Positions 23,801 to 36,159 of a DNA stretch of 64,000 nt are shown here, one piece after another. Positions within the stretch are counted from its first letter, which is position 1. Every line of letters begins with the position of its first letter. This DNA is from Saturnia japonica (Eukaryota; Arthropoda; Insecta; Lepidoptera; Saturniidae): NCBI GenBank assembly GCA_033032175.1, contig CM065323.1, positions 1,984,001 through 2,048,000 on the forward strand, given 5' to 3'. Made by a program: the position numbers and the translations under genes. The notes under the pieces were generated by a model that was not told the DNA's origin, searched no databases, and saw only the letters and a list, made by a program, of their open reading frames with translations.

Positions 23801-24719
23801 ATACATACAAGCGAATTGTTTGTATTTGTATTATACACGCACAAACTCACACAAAAATAAACAAAGCAAATTAGTGTCTTGCAGATTTATTTGTGATTGA
23901 ATTTTTTTTCTTTGTTTCTGTGTGTATTATTTACCATTTATATATACCATATATATACCATTTAAGCTGGGAGAGATTGATTACACTAGTACAGCACAGT
24001 TTTATACGGATTAGAAGTAACTTTACAGCGCAATTATCTGGGTATTTACTAGTCAGGTAATTTTCTAAGAGATAATAAAAAAAAAATTTTTTTTTAGTCA
24101 ATAATATTGGTTGATTTTTAAAAATAAAATCTAAATACAAATAAATACTCAATAGCATCTAAAGTATTTATTACCTACATATCATATATTTAAAACTTAA
24201 TTAACGGTCTGCTAATTTATAGATATTATATTGGTATAGATATATATTTTACTGTCAAAATCTTATGCCTGAAAATAAGTAAAAATTTCGTATTCACGTA
24301 TTGAATTATATAACTGACAATAATTAATAACAGATAAAATTAACATTGCATACTTAGAGGCTTATCAGTTATATTTACCCTTGTCTATATTATGTAGAAA
24401 AGTTAACTTTATTAAGCGTTGTAAAACATTTTGTTTTGTATTCCTAATTATATTCGCGTTTTTCTCGAAATGACAGTACAACATGCAATTAGTGTTAGTA
24501 GGTACCTACTGTTTTTTAGACAGTAGCTCTATTCTCAAGATCGTAGCAGTTAAAAAGCATTCTACATGGACATAACCCGAAATGTCTCAGCCAACACCCT
24601 AACAATACAGTCGTGATAATAAAATAAGTTATACAACAATAAACACAGGTTACGTGAACACACGAACGAATAATAATTCAGTATATTTTATTTAAGCCTT
24701 TAAAATTCTCGTGTCCCCG
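23801..24719. other. AT-rich spacer
   Basis: Contains an ATATACC direct repeat near 23940-23960 and no gene. Confidence 0.4.
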
Positions 24720-24832
24720 GAACTCAAGTGACAGAATAGTGCTGTGTCGAAAGTGAAATGTGGTAGAAAGTACACAAGAACAGATTATTGGCATGAGAAC
24801 GCACTTTTAGATACTTCACACGTATTGAAAAC
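24720..24832 (+). promoter_or_regulatory. possible 5' leader of the candidate first exon
   Basis: This stretch is less AT-rich than its surroundings and leads into the candidate ATG. It holds one short upstream ORF (MRTHF then stop). No TATA box or initiator is convincing. It is offered only as the likely leader if the exon at 24833 is real. Confidence 0.18.
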
Positions 24833-24854
24833 ATGGGTCTACATAAGCGGACCA
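24833..24854 (+). CDS. candidate first coding exon of Fe65
   Basis: ATG at 24833 is followed by seven open codons (MGLHKRT), one extra base, and a donor matching GTAAGT exactly at 24855. An in-frame TGA lies upstream at 24793, so this ATG would be the natural start of its frame. The one leftover base (A) plus the AG that opens exon 40800-40941 would make a Lys codon, so the phases fit. The chance of a phase match is one in three, the peptide is too short to recognise, and a short upstream ORF (ATG at about 24793, five codons) is present. This is an inference that needs transcript evidence; the true start may be outside the window. Confidence 0.3.
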
Positions 24855-26165
24855 GTAAGTATTACTAATATTTAAATAAATTGTTCTTATGATGAGAACT
24901 TCTTTGGTCATGTAATGTTATGTATTTTTAAATCACAAGCATGCGCTATTTCATTTTCTCGTTCTTAAGATGATATTTAACGTGATGTTGTGTGCATAAG
25001 AGGAAATGTCAAAATAAGGACATGGAAAATTAATTTAGATTTGTTTTTACCATTAAAATTAGTCTCAAATTAGCATACTTGTTTTATGAGGAGCGTGCAA
25101 GTTACTTTTTGTACACGACAGAGTTATGACACTTTACCTGATGGCTTATCATGAATGAGCTTAAAACGTAGGGTAGCCGTAGCTTAAAATAACCCGTATT
25201 TAAGCACAGTATAATCCTAAAACAGCGGTAACCAACTATATGACAGCAATCCTTGCACGTTCATCGCTGTCATGCCAACATGAAAGCTTGTCGGCAGCTG
25301 CATATTGATTGATGATTGCAGTTCTATACAAGTATAATGAAATTTATGAACCTACGAATTATTTATGACTGAAATTAAACGATGTTTCTCTAAGTAATTC
25401 TAATTTAAGAACCATGTTCCTCCGTGTCGATGCACTTTATGTTTGTGTAATTGGAAATAAACTCAGAAACGCTGGTTACCGATTTAGTTTGAGACGTAAT
25501 ACATCTTGGTTGTTTTGCTGGTTGCTACATATTTACAAATTAAGTTAGTATCATCAAGTATATTTCATACTTTTTTATCTGACATCTATGGTTGAGATAT
25601 ACACACCAGATTAACAAAAAGCAAAAGAAGCAGCATTTTCACCCCTTTTATATAATTATCGCTTCTTTTTAGATTGCTCCATTTCATTCTAGACTTTCAT
25701 TTATTTCAAGAACTAGTTGACTGCAAATACTACTAATGTTATTGGTTTCTTCCTTGTCAATACCCATATAAATTTCAGCTTGATTATTGGTTTTATGGAT
25801 CTCACGAGCCTATATTTCCATTGCTTGCTCAAGGATGCCGTCATACGTTAGTGTCATTCTTCAAAAAACTTCATCACTCATAAGCATAAAACGATAATGT
25901 GGATGGCATTAAAGAAGGCATTCGCATTCAAACACTGTGGCATAACTAACGTGATCGTACGTCCCCTTGTCTCAAAGGAACACAAATTATTCCGTTTGAA
26001 GGGGTGACTTGCTGCAGGGTGCGTTGCGGACGTTGTATCCTGTATGTTTCACTTGTTCAAAATACTAAATACTCCAACACGTTGTACAACTACAAAATAC
26101 CGGCTCTTTATCAGTGAAAAATTACGACCGGCGCTATGTAGTATGACTTCGTATGTTAATTATTC
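24855..26165. other. AT-rich stretch before the mariner
   Basis: No feature recognised. If the candidate first exon is real, this and everything to 40799 is intron 1 of Fe65. Confidence 0.4.
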
Positions 26166-26167
26166 TA

Positions 26168-27455
26168 CAAGGTGTCCAGAAAGGGTATCGGGTATTTGTT
26201 TTCGCGCCATATTCGAAACGGGGCGTCTAAAGGGTGCGGGGAGGGGTTCGTGGCGTCCGCCATTTTGTGGAGTTTTAGTCACGATGGAACAGTACTCGGG
26301 GACGCATCGCGCATTTTGCGTACGAGCGTATTATCGTAATGGTGATTCAATAGTGACTGCTCAACGTCTCTATCGTGCGGAATATCGTACACGCCACGCG
26401 CCAAGTGACGATAGCATTAGGAAATGGATCAGGATGTTCGAGAATACAGGTGCAACAGTTAAAATTCAAAACTCTGGTCGTCCTCGTTCAGTTCGCGATG
26501 AAGAAACAATTGAAGAAGTTGAGACGTCGGTTCGTCAAAAACCGTCTTTATCCATCCGAAAGCGAAGCCAAGCGTTGAACATCAAAAAATCGTCTTTACA
26601 TTCGATTTTAAAGAAAGACTTACATCTAAAAGCCTATAAAATTCAATTGGTTCAAGAAATGAAGGATACGGCTGAATTTTGCGAACGAAATGCTGCAGCG
26701 ATTTAACAACTTTAACAACATACTGTTCAGTGACGAAGCAAATTTTCACCTGAATGGTCATGTTAATAAGCAGAATTGTCGGTACTGGGCAGTGGAGAAT
26801 CCGAGACGAAAGCATGAACGACCCCTGCATAGCCCAAAGGTCGTTGTTTGGGCCGCTATGTCTGCTAAAGGCATAATTGGTCCTTATTTTCATGAAGATC
26901 AACGAGGCCGAGCAATTAATGTGAATAGTGACCGTTATTGCGATATGTTGCGAAATTTTTTGGTCCCAGAGTTGCAGGAGTTTGCAGGTTTCAACTCAAG
27001 AACGTGGTTCCAGCAAGATGGGGCCACTTGCCATACCTCAAATGACTCAATGGAAGTTGTTAACGAATTATTCCCTAATAAAGTCATTTCGCGAAGGGGT
27101 AACATCAACTGGCCTCCCAGAAGCCCCGACCTTAGCCTGCTTGACTATTTTGCATGGGGATACCTTAAAAGTAAGGTTTATCAAAATAATCCGACGAATC
27201 TAACCCAGTTAAAGCAAAATATCAGGTCAGAAATGGCAGCAATATCGATAGCTATGTGTCAACGTGTTATCGCCAATCTTCGTTTCCGTTTAGAAGAGTG
27301 CCAGCAACGTAACGGTCATCATTTGGATAACATCATCTTTTCCAAATAATTTTCCAATTCATATGCTAATAATAAACAATAAACTTTTTTATTGCATACA
27401 AATAATTTTTGTTTCATTGAACTTACAAATACCCGATACCCTTTCTGGACACTTG
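26168..27455 (+). mobile_element. mariner-type DNA transposon with TIRs
   Basis: Near-perfect terminal inverted repeats of about 32 bp (26168-26199 and 27425-27455) share GTGTCCAGAAAGGGTATCGG and differ by one extra G on the left. TA dinucleotides flank both ends (26166-26167 and 27456-27457), the target duplication of Tc1/mariner elements. The 1288-bp element carries one transposase gene, broken by a single frameshift. No second copy is seen in the window. Confidence 0.95.
26284..27349 (+). pseudogene. mariner transposase with one frameshift
   Basis: Cuts and pastes the element by binding its inverted repeats. The chosen start is ATG 26284 (MEQYSG), which follows a GC-rich leader inside the left end. 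The N-terminal part has paired helix-turn-helix segments (IRKWIRMFENTGA, then SIRKRSQALNIKKSSLHSIL). The first frame ends at TAA 26704-26706; the second opens at 26690 and continues the family pattern at once, so one extra A in the run at about 26686-26689 is the whole break. Catalytic aspartates are in LFSDEANF, WFQQDGATCH and SPDLSLLDYF. I count 41 residues between the second and third, the DD41D spacing known from the rosa group. The intact length would be about 354 residues, normal for mariners. Confidence 0.93.
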
Positions 27456-27457
27456 TA

Positions 27458-28241
27458 CAACCATTTTTAATATCTAATTTTGCTCGAATGGACCGCGAAT
27501 ATCGCCGAGTTAGTTTAAGAGATCCCTGTCTATCGTTCCCAATGCTATTTGTGTTTCATTATCTTGTCATTGATGGAGTATTATAATATAAACATGAAAG
27601 TCGAAGTTATTCATAATATTGACTATTTCTATTAAGGTAGCGTTAAAATACTTAAGCCAAACTATTGTGTAGATTTAAAGTCACAAATTTAAGAATGGTA
27701 AAACAAACAATTTCCACTATTCCTTTCTCTTGACTTACTTGTATTTGGACACTTTGGACTATTTATTTATTTTATTTTATTATTATATTTATTTATTTTA
27801 AATTAGCTTAAGCATACACTTCACTAAAATTAAAAATACAAAACTTGTTTAAATTAGATTCTAAGTGTTGCCTTAATTAAAGTACCTCTGACATGCTAAA
27901 AATAAGTTGTGTAAATAAGTTTAAATGTACATCAAATCAAGAGAATATATAATAACGCTTATTACTGGTCTACTAGGTTAACAGTTCAAGAGCCAATGAT
28001 ATATTCTTAAAGGCAATCTGAAAAATAAACCGTAATGATTGTAGTATGTGATTCACATATGAATAGATCCAATTTACTAAATTATACATAAGAGACGTAA
28101 AAACCTTCTACAATAATTTAACCTACGATGTAACGAGTGATAAGACGTACAATTTAAGGACGAATATCGTTTCATATCATCAAAATGTTTTTAATATGAA
28201 CTGAAAAACTAAATAATTTTTCATTCCGTTAAGTAATTTTA
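27458..28241. other. AT-rich spacer
   Basis: Low-complexity ATTT runs near 27770-27800; nothing else seen. Confidence 0.4.
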
Positions 28242-28570
28242 ATGTGGACCTTAATATCCTTTATTTTGTTTAGTACACACAATAGACAGCTAAGATCTTC
28301 TGATTCGCTAATTCTCAGTATACCAAGTCATCATACTAATTTCCACGACCGATCTTTAACCGTAACTGCAGCGCGAATGGAATTCGCTTCCTATCAACAT
28401 CCAACAGGCCAACTCTCGGGATTCCTTCAAGTTTTCGCTACGTAGGTTTTACTTAGAGCAATTGAATATTGGATAGATTTTTAAAAATAAATATTATGCA
28501 CACCTTTCTCTTGCTCCCCTGGAAGACTGATCGAAAATGCTTTTTAGCTTTGAGTACTCCATTTGTACTT
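28242..28570 (+). repeat. non-LTR retrotransposon 3' fragment
   Basis: The plus strand reads RSSDSLILSIPSHHTNFHDR and then SLTVTAARMEFASY, matching the C-terminal region of the family at 31785 (minus) and 50476 (minus). GAATTCGCTTCCTATCAACA and TCGGGATTCCTTCAAG are the inverse of sequence at 31940-32000. It is truncated at both ends. Confidence 0.65.
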
Positions 28571-29439
28571 TTTTGTGCAATAAAGAATATAATAAGTACC
28601 CTTTTTATTTTTTTCCCATGCGATCATTTTTCAAAAAGCCTTCATTCGTATGCCCTTTGTCTATTAAAAGGAACTTATTCAAATTTCTCATTTAGCCATT
28701 TCTGTATTTCGTTTCTAGTTGGGTCGGATTATTCTTTTCAATAATATTAATTAACGACGTCTGGCGCAAGACGTTAAAAAGTCTGAATAATTGTCTTTAT
28801 CTTCTAAGGCTTGCCTAGTTTGGAGGTCATTTTTGAAACTGTTAATAATTAGCTAAGTAATTATAAAGAAATAAATAAACTATATTATATTTTATTGGGA
28901 GTTTTTATTTTATCATTCATTATCATTATCATTAAGGTCTATGTCAACACACTGTTGGTCGTAAGTCAGCTCCAAAAATGGTATATATTATTCTTATTCG
29001 TGTGGTTTTCATTCAGATCTTACTCAAACTTCTAAACCCACCGCGCTGCTGGTCTGATCGTGCTCTACCCTACATCACTATTCCTTAAGGACTCTATATT
29101 CTACCTATTTTCCAAAGTCTTGCCAAGTTTCCTACCTAATGCCATTTGAGTGACATTACTTTCATCACAATATCCTGAACTTTACTTTGTGTTATATCAA
29201 TACTATGTACTTTTAGATCCCGGAGGTCGATAAACGGACCTTTCACTTTCCATATTTCTTTGTGAAATATTTACAAATCACGATGCCCTTTAGTAAGCGC
29301 CTATAGTGTAACGTAGGTCATCGTGGACAGAATATATTGCTTGTATAAAATTTGGTTTAGATTACATTGTATTATTCTAATTAGAAATTCAAATTTCTAA
29401 TGTGACCGCAATGGAGTTGTTAATGATATAATAATAATA
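28571..29439. other. AT-rich spacer
   Basis: Includes the short frame to 28744, without motif. Nothing else seen. Confidence 0.4.
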
Positions 29440-29735
29440 CCAGTCTAGAAATATATCACTGCTGGGCGAAGACCTCTTTTCGAAGGAAGACTTGCACTTG
29501 GTCATCACTTCAACCCAGCACAAAGCTGGTACATACTTCGTAATATTATTTCGCAAGCGTTTTCTTCACGATGTTTCTTTCATCATCAGTCTATGGTGTT
29601 ACCAATTCAAATGACTAAATGTGCATAAAATCCGAAAAATAATCGGTGGTATATGCCAAGGTTTGAATTTGCGGACATTGAATTCATATTCTACCAGGCT
29701 AAACTATTCGATCGCTACAACTTTTAAGTGGTCAT
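29440..29735 (-). repeat. SINE-like repeat, antisense
   Basis: TCACTGCTGGGCGAAGACCT is a known-looking lepidopteran repeat start. The right end (GGTTTGAATTTGCGGACATT, TACCAGGCTAAACTATTCGA) looks like a decayed tRNA head read on the minus strand. Confidence 0.5.
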
Positions 29736-30479
29736 AATAAGAAGATTAGAATTCTTCAACAACCTTGAACGTTGAAAGATAAATTCTCATCAACAGACGA
29801 AGTTATGACGAAGGCCTATAAAACCAACGTCGAAAGCGAAATCAAAGTGACGAAGTTATATTGTATTACTGTAGTATGGATTTCATAATATATCTGGTAG
29901 ACGTGATCTATTCGGCTTAGAGTGTGATCGTAAACAATGTTTATTTTGAATATTTATCTTTTTACTTACGAATTCGAAAGCTAAACTCATTAAATCATCT
30001 CGAATGGTAATTGTAAAACTTTGGAGATTCTCATAATGTTGACAAGTAATTTTTCATCTTGTATAGTCATTTGAATAAATTGACCCAGTTAGCTGTCGGT
30101 CAAATACGTAATGAAAGATTATTCGCTAACTGGATAAACTTCAACTGCTTCAACTGGAGGAATCTATTAATATTTATGATTATTTATTTATACATATGAA
30201 AATAATAAAAAAGAAAAATATGTTTTTGAAATTAAATGTAAGTAAACTAAATTTAAAGAGACTAATCGAAACGTCGGCTCTGTACTAGTCGATAGGTCAT
30301 CTTCGGTTTGGTTTAAAAATAAAACAATGTTGATTAAACCCTTCGAGTTTCTTGCCGGTTCTTCTCGATGACTCAGATGTTTTCAGAATACTGGTGGTAG
30401 TGTGTTGACATTCATAATCACCTTCTTAGGGCCTACAATGATAAAATAATTTTGATTTTTACCTGACTGCGAAAAAGGA
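29736..30479. other. AT-rich spacer
   Basis: No gene or clear repeat seen. Confidence 0.4.
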
Positions 30480-30750
30480 GGTTTATGTTTTTACCCGACT
30501 GCGAAAAAGAAGGGTTATGTTTTTCGAGTGAATGTATGTTATGTATGTCTATTTCTTTGTCACGCTCTGTAGCATTTAAAACGGTTTGATGGATTTTAGC
30601 GTACATGTCGTTAGATTCGTTTTTATCGTGGGAGTGACATTGGCTATATAATATTTAAGTACGACGTCTGGGAATCAAATAAAAAGCATAAATAGAAAAA
30701 TATCTTTTTTAGCCGTGTTTTTTTTTCCTTTTTAATAATTTAGCTTGCTG
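30480..30750 (+). repeat. repeat family D
   Basis: Begins TTTTTACCCGACTGCGAAAA and continues TATTTCTTTGTCACGCTCTG and GGTTTGATGGATTTTAGCG. A short direct duplication of its first 35 bp or so precedes it (30456-30486). Confidence 0.75.
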
Positions 30751-31519
30751 ATTTGATTTAACACCTTCATTCAAAAATTGCAAACTCTATGCCTTTATCT
30801 GTCTATTTGTTTTTAAATTATATCCTACTTTGTAACATATCCTATAACATTGTATTTAAGACTACCCGTAGTTTATCCGTTATGTCACATAACTTCGTTT
30901 ATATTGAATAAGCTTGGGCAATCGTTAGTGGGTCATTTTTTTGTTAATATTTCAAAATAAGGATGTAGATTAGGTATGTTTCCTTTACAAAAGGGTACTT
31001 ACTATACACAAAATGCATTTTGTACCGTCTTCGAATATGTTGGACTTCTATCGTAGAAATCCATATAAATACGGTAGGAAGGTTCGACAGCTGAAACCCA
31101 AATTTACTTACATCCAATTTATACTCTGTCGGACTTAAATCATTCCCCACTACGATTTCAGTGAAGATGAATACGTGAGGAAAATTATTACAGAATTAGA
31201 TTGAAATAAAAATGTGATAACATTTATTTCGTATCCAAATCGCGTCTTCAATTAGCCAGTTTCTAAAACTTTTAAAAGCGTAGACTTGTGTTCTAACGTC
31301 GGGAGCTAGGGGACGGGCGGTCGGTCCCAAGGTTGAAGCCGATCGATAGGTCTCGCCACCTATGTGCGTGCTTCTTAGATCTTATCTAATGACGTCAGAT
31401 TTAGGTATACGAATCTATCCAGGGCAATTTTTTTCATGTATATTTCGCTGTTATATAGTCATTTACATCAATACTTTTAATTGGCGACAATATAAAAAGG
31501 AATTTTCTTTTAATATTAG
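30751..31519. other. spacer
   Basis: AT-rich except for a GC-richer patch at 31295-31375 (GGGGACGGGCGGTCGGTCCC). Nothing recognised. Confidence 0.4.
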
Positions 31520-31750
31520 CAGGTTCTTGGTGGTGGAGAGATAGTAAGACTTAATATTGAGTCAAAAAGTCACAGATTCGATTTCTGTCCATGATTCACT
31601 TGACTTTTATGTGATCAAATCAATCGCCGGTCTGTCGCAAATCGCAAAGTTCTCGGCACCTGGATACACACTATATAGCTTATCCCTGAACGAGATAAAT
31701 CAAAAGGGTTGATGTAACCTAGTCAGTGCAGATATCTTCTTTACCACCCA
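31520..31750 (+). repeat. possible decayed tRNA-like SINE
   Basis: A B-box-like AGATTCGATTTCT at about 31574 follows GGTGGTGGAGAGATAGT, and a non-tRNA body follows. Too decayed to be sure; no second copy found here. Confidence 0.3.
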
Positions 31751-31784
31751 GCTTGATTATTAGATATATTATTATATTCTTTAT

Positions 31785-32290
31785 TGCAAATGGAGGACTT
31801 CATGCTAAAAGGCATTCTCTACCAGTCTTTCAGGGCAGCAAGAGAAATGTATATTCAAGGTGTGCATAATATTTAGTGAAGTAAAAAAAGTCAAATCTAG
31901 CCAATATTCAATTGCTCCAAGTAAAACTTACATAGCGAATACTTGAAGGAATCCCGAGAGTTGACCAGTTGGATGTTGGTAAGAAGCGAATTCCACAGTA
32001 GTGCTGCTGTTACGGAGAAGATCGGTCGCGGAAATTAGTAAGAAGACAAACAAGGACTCATACATTCCTACGTTGCCGAATAGGTAACCATTTCAACCTG
32101 GCTTGGTATTCAGATACATGATCAAACTTCCGAAGACGGAAGATGATGGAACGGATAAAGTTATTGAGTAGACGATCAAGTTTATTTAAGAGTCGTCCAA
32201 GTAAGCAACATCTGCATAATCCAGAAGTGGGAGAAAACGGGTACCTACATCGATTTATCCCGGAACGTGACAATTTAAAAAGGTAGCTTT
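31785..32290 (-). repeat. non-LTR retrotransposon 3' fragment
   Basis: The minus strand reads LNKLDRLLNNFIRSIIFRLR, then YQARLKWLPIRQRRN, the segment just before the C-terminus of CR1/Jockey-like reverse transcriptases. Downstream on the same strand the C-terminal region follows with frame breaks. Same family as 28242 and 50476. Confidence 0.75.
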
Positions 32291-33794
32291 AAAGGTTTTA
32301 TCACCATGTACGAGGTGGTGGTCGCGACCTATTCGGGTAATCAAACCTCCTCTACTACCTTCTAGCCTAGCTTGGTTATTGGATAATATAAACTATCTGA
32401 TCTCAGAAAGCGACACTCCTAAGTTCTAAGCGTTCGTGATTCAGTAGGTCATAATTGTCGCATCTTACCGCCCACATAGTTGATGTTACTTATCTGACAC
32501 CTTTTCCAAAACATAATATTAATACCAGATTATAAAACACAGTTATTATTCTGCCTAATCCATAATAACATGTTGAAGCATGTTGAACCAACCGATGAGG
32601 TCACATAGAGAAAAAAATGCAAACACTTTAATGGCTACGCGTGACTCATTGCATACGCCATTACGATGTTATAATCTGTTATGACTAGTTTAAAGTTCAT
32701 GGTCTTTGGCTAATAAAGCTAGCTGTTCAATCTCTGACATGTCATGCGACAAGTATGTTGGTAAGTAAGCATTTATTAAATTGATTGAGAGTAGTTTGAT
32801 ATTTATTAACTTAATTGACCTATTGTTAAATATTATGTTATAGTATATTGCAGTTACTAATACAGCAGTAAAAACGTAAAAATATCTAAACCTATCTAAT
32901 GGAATCTTACTAATATAATCAATGTGAAAGTGTGTATGTTTGGATGTGTGTTAGTCAATCACGCAAAAATGGCTGAACAGATATCAATGAAATATAGCAC
33001 ACAAATAGTCTATGACCTGAAATAACAGTTAGGGTACTTTTTATCCCGGTAAAAGTCATACTTTAACCAGTGTTATCCTTCAAATATAATAAATGGAAAG
33101 TTTGTAGCTTTGTTACTTAATCTCGCAAAAACAGCTTATAGGATTTAGATGAAATTTGGCACACAGATAGTGATATCCAATAATACGCAGACGAAGTCGC
33201 GGGTACCAGCTAGTATCTAAATAATATTATATGATACACATAATTTTTTTTTTTTCATTTGCAATTTTTTCTCATGTCGTTTTTTTTTACGAGACTAATG
33301 TGTCAGCGTAATAACGTTGTAACACATAAATATATATTTTACTAGCAACAGCCTGTAACTTGTTTCGCGTTCGTTACCACAATAAATATAAAATAGTCTT
33401 TTGAGTAAAAATGTACTTTCCTAGTGAAATCATTTTTACAAACTGATCAGTAGTCTAGAACTTATATCCTAAAAACATACGTTTACCTCTTTATTGTCGT
33501 AATATGGATTATTAAACTACTGATACTCAAAGCAAAATCGACAACAAATCATGCAACATGTTAGGTAGTTGATGTAACAACAAACAAGCATCAATGCACG
33601 TCGCATGCCACATTCCGAATACCTAAATATCCTACCGGGTTAACCGGGTATAACGAATTAATTTTATGTAAATGTTCACGGTCAAGGCTTCTACAAAGCA
33701 ATTTCTAAATATTATTCATAGTTATAATTAAAAGTTTCAACATATTAGCTGCCAGTTATTTTCCGTGGAATTCTATTTCCCTTTGAGTTCAATA
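32291..33794. other. AT-rich stretch
   Basis: A repeat-like part at 32920-33230 (GTGTGTATGTTTGGATGTGT, GAAGTCGCGGGTACCAGCTA) is probably a decayed transposon of the group ending in ACCAGCTAGTA, also at 40690-40725. No gene seen. Confidence 0.45.
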
Positions 33795-34078
33795 AGCATT
33801 AACAGTAGCGTGTCGGACATCGTGTCGATCGACGTGAGTTCGAATCCCTGCAATTAGCCTCAGTTTTCCGGGGATGAAAACATCGTGATGAAACCATATC
33901 ATAATGGTAGGGCTTTTTCTAATGTCCGCCTGGCTTATTACGTACGACCCATAAGTTGAAAATCTATCGCCAAGCACCAATAGGTATTTATGTTCCGGCA
34001 GCTTTACTAGGCTTAGCGTGTTAATTTAGCCTTTGGGCACATTGCCACTTAAAATCAGATGAGGTAGCCAAAAGCTAA
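33795..34078 (+). repeat. SINE family B
   Basis: GTGTCGATCGACGTGAGTTC with B-box GAGTTCGAATCCC, GAAAACATCGTGATGAAACC, GTTGAAAATCTATCGCCAAG. Confidence 0.78.
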
Positions 34079-34084
34079 CATCTA

Positions 34085-34640
34085 TCTATACAATTAATAA
34101 AATTGAATTGTCTGTTTGTAATGTCAAAACAACAGCTTTTTACTAAATGCATATGAAAGTATATACGATACCTATAACATATAATAAAACCAAATATTTA
34201 AAATTATTTTCTGTCTTGTTTGTTTGTTCCTGATAATCTCCGAAACGGTTGAACCGATTTTGACGCGACTTTCACTGGCATATAGTTGTTGTTATAAGGA
34301 GTAACTTAGGCTACTTTTATTTTAGAAAAATAATTGGGGTTCTATGCAAATTAAAAAAAAAACTGGCCATGGTGAATTTAAACAGGCGCATAAAAATGGC
34401 TTACGCTTAGTAAACCATAAGAGATATATCTAATTAATGTACTACATCAATGTAGATTTTAAAAATATCGATGTAAAAGTCAGCAAGAGCATATGTCCAT
34501 CTTCTAAGAATCGCCCACAATAAGCATTTTTGTCTTTAAAATGACTGGGAGCGAGGGTAGTACGATTCGCGAGTGTCCGATCGATATCATTCTGTAGTGC
34601 ACTCGACTGCAAGCCACGGGCACAGCTAGTATTGAATAAA
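34085..34640 (+). mobile_element. Helitron-like family C, full-length copy
   Basis: Starts CTATACAATTAATAAAATTG, has TTTGTTCCTGATAATCTCCG and TTATAAGGAGTAACTTAGG, and ends CACGGGCACAGCTAGTA. About 555 bp with no coding capacity. It shares its first bases (CTATAC) and last bases (GGGCACAGCTAG) with the Lep1-type copies, which suggests one transposition system. Confidence 0.65.
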
Positions 34641-34762
34641 TTAAAAAAACGTCGACTTTCCGTGGAATAAAATGTATCTTATTAAAATAGCTTCAGTCTT
34701 TCATAAGAATTATTTGGTAACAATTAAGGTAAAATACGGTACGTAACAATAAAAAATCTAAT

Positions 34763-34975
34763 CTATACTTAATATTATAAAGCTGAAGAGTTTGTTTCGT
34801 TGAACACGCTAATCTCAGGAACTACTGGTTCGAATGGAAATTTTTTTTTACTATTGAATAACCCAATTATCGAGGAAGGCTATAGGCTATGTAACATCAC
34901 GCTACGACCAATAGGAGCGGAGCAGCAATGAAAAATGTTGGAAAAACGGGCAAATTTTATTTCTATAGTGAATGC
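34763..34975 (+). mobile_element. Lep1-type Helitron-like copy, 5' part
   Basis: TCTATACTTAATATTATAAA, AATCTCAGGAACTACTGGTT, ACGACCAATAGGAGCGGAGC. The best-preserved 5' end of this family in the window; the 3' end is lost. Confidence 0.7.
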
Positions 34976-36159
34976 TCGAAAAATTAAACATCAGCATTTA
35001 TGGGGTTGAAATCTTTTGTATCTTGTACTCCGTGCTCTTTTTAATATTGTGTAGGACGGAAAAAAGCAATTGTAAAAACCCAGGGGGCAGCCCTGATGAA
35101 ATAAATTCCCATAACATAATTAATAGAGCAAAATTCATAATAATTATAGATTATCAAGAATGCTCAATAACCCATCTACTTCGCACAAAGTGAATAGGAA
35201 AACCAAAATAATTTAACCAACAATGCGGTGATTCCACGAAGCGGTGGAATTACCGAATCCTATATCAATGATTAACCTTTCTGCCTTACATGGTCAATAC
35301 ACAGTCATTATAGTACGGAAGTTCGTGCCTTTACCGAAGCACAAAGGTGATTCCGATACGGTGACTTACTGTGGTCCAAACAACAACCTTTATCCGATTA
35401 AATTCGGTTTGAAGTATTTCGCATAGAAATACTTTTAAATAAACTATCGTAAAATGTGTCAAATATGATTTTATTAAATTCTAATACAATACCTTAAGGC
35501 GGCCACACACGTTATATCTGTACAGGTAGACCGGGGCGTGGATTCTAACTTGCAGAGTTATGAAACTGCGCATATGACTGGTGCAAAATGAAAAATCAAT
35601 TTTTTTGAGTAACATCTTACTGATTTACGCAGGGACATCTTTAAATGTAAATCTATCCGGTAGACTGTAGCGTGTATGGTAGGCATTACGTTTGATTAGT
35701 GAATTTTAGATATCTAAATCCAAACTTAAATAGGCCTCGCCTCATCCATAATAAATTCTTATCCGTATTGTTCCGTAGTATTCCAGAGAATTAAGCAAAA
35801 ACGCATTCTGTGTCAATCTAGGTTAGTAACTTTGTGATAACCTTGATATGAATTTCTGATTGGAAAATGTTTATATATTACTAGCAATGCGCCCCGGTTT
35901 CGCACAGGTAGCAGAGTAATCTTCTATAAAATTGTAATAGATGCACTCTGTGCTCTGACCATACTGTTCCCCGTGTGTGTGATTAAGTTCTTTCCTATAT
36001 TAAATTGTTAAACCATTATTTTTCTTCTGAATTCACCATCAACTAGTCAATATTAATGTGTTTCATGTCAGGAACCCTCAGCACCGTTATTCAATCCTAA
36101 TTCCTTAAACTGGCGACGAGGATGGGAAATTGAAATAATAAAATAAGAAAAAAAAACGT
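34976..36159. other. spacer
   Basis: A 35895-35945 fragment (CAATGCGCCCCGGTTTCGCA) is the start of a common decayed repeat. Nothing else is recognised. Confidence 0.4.
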
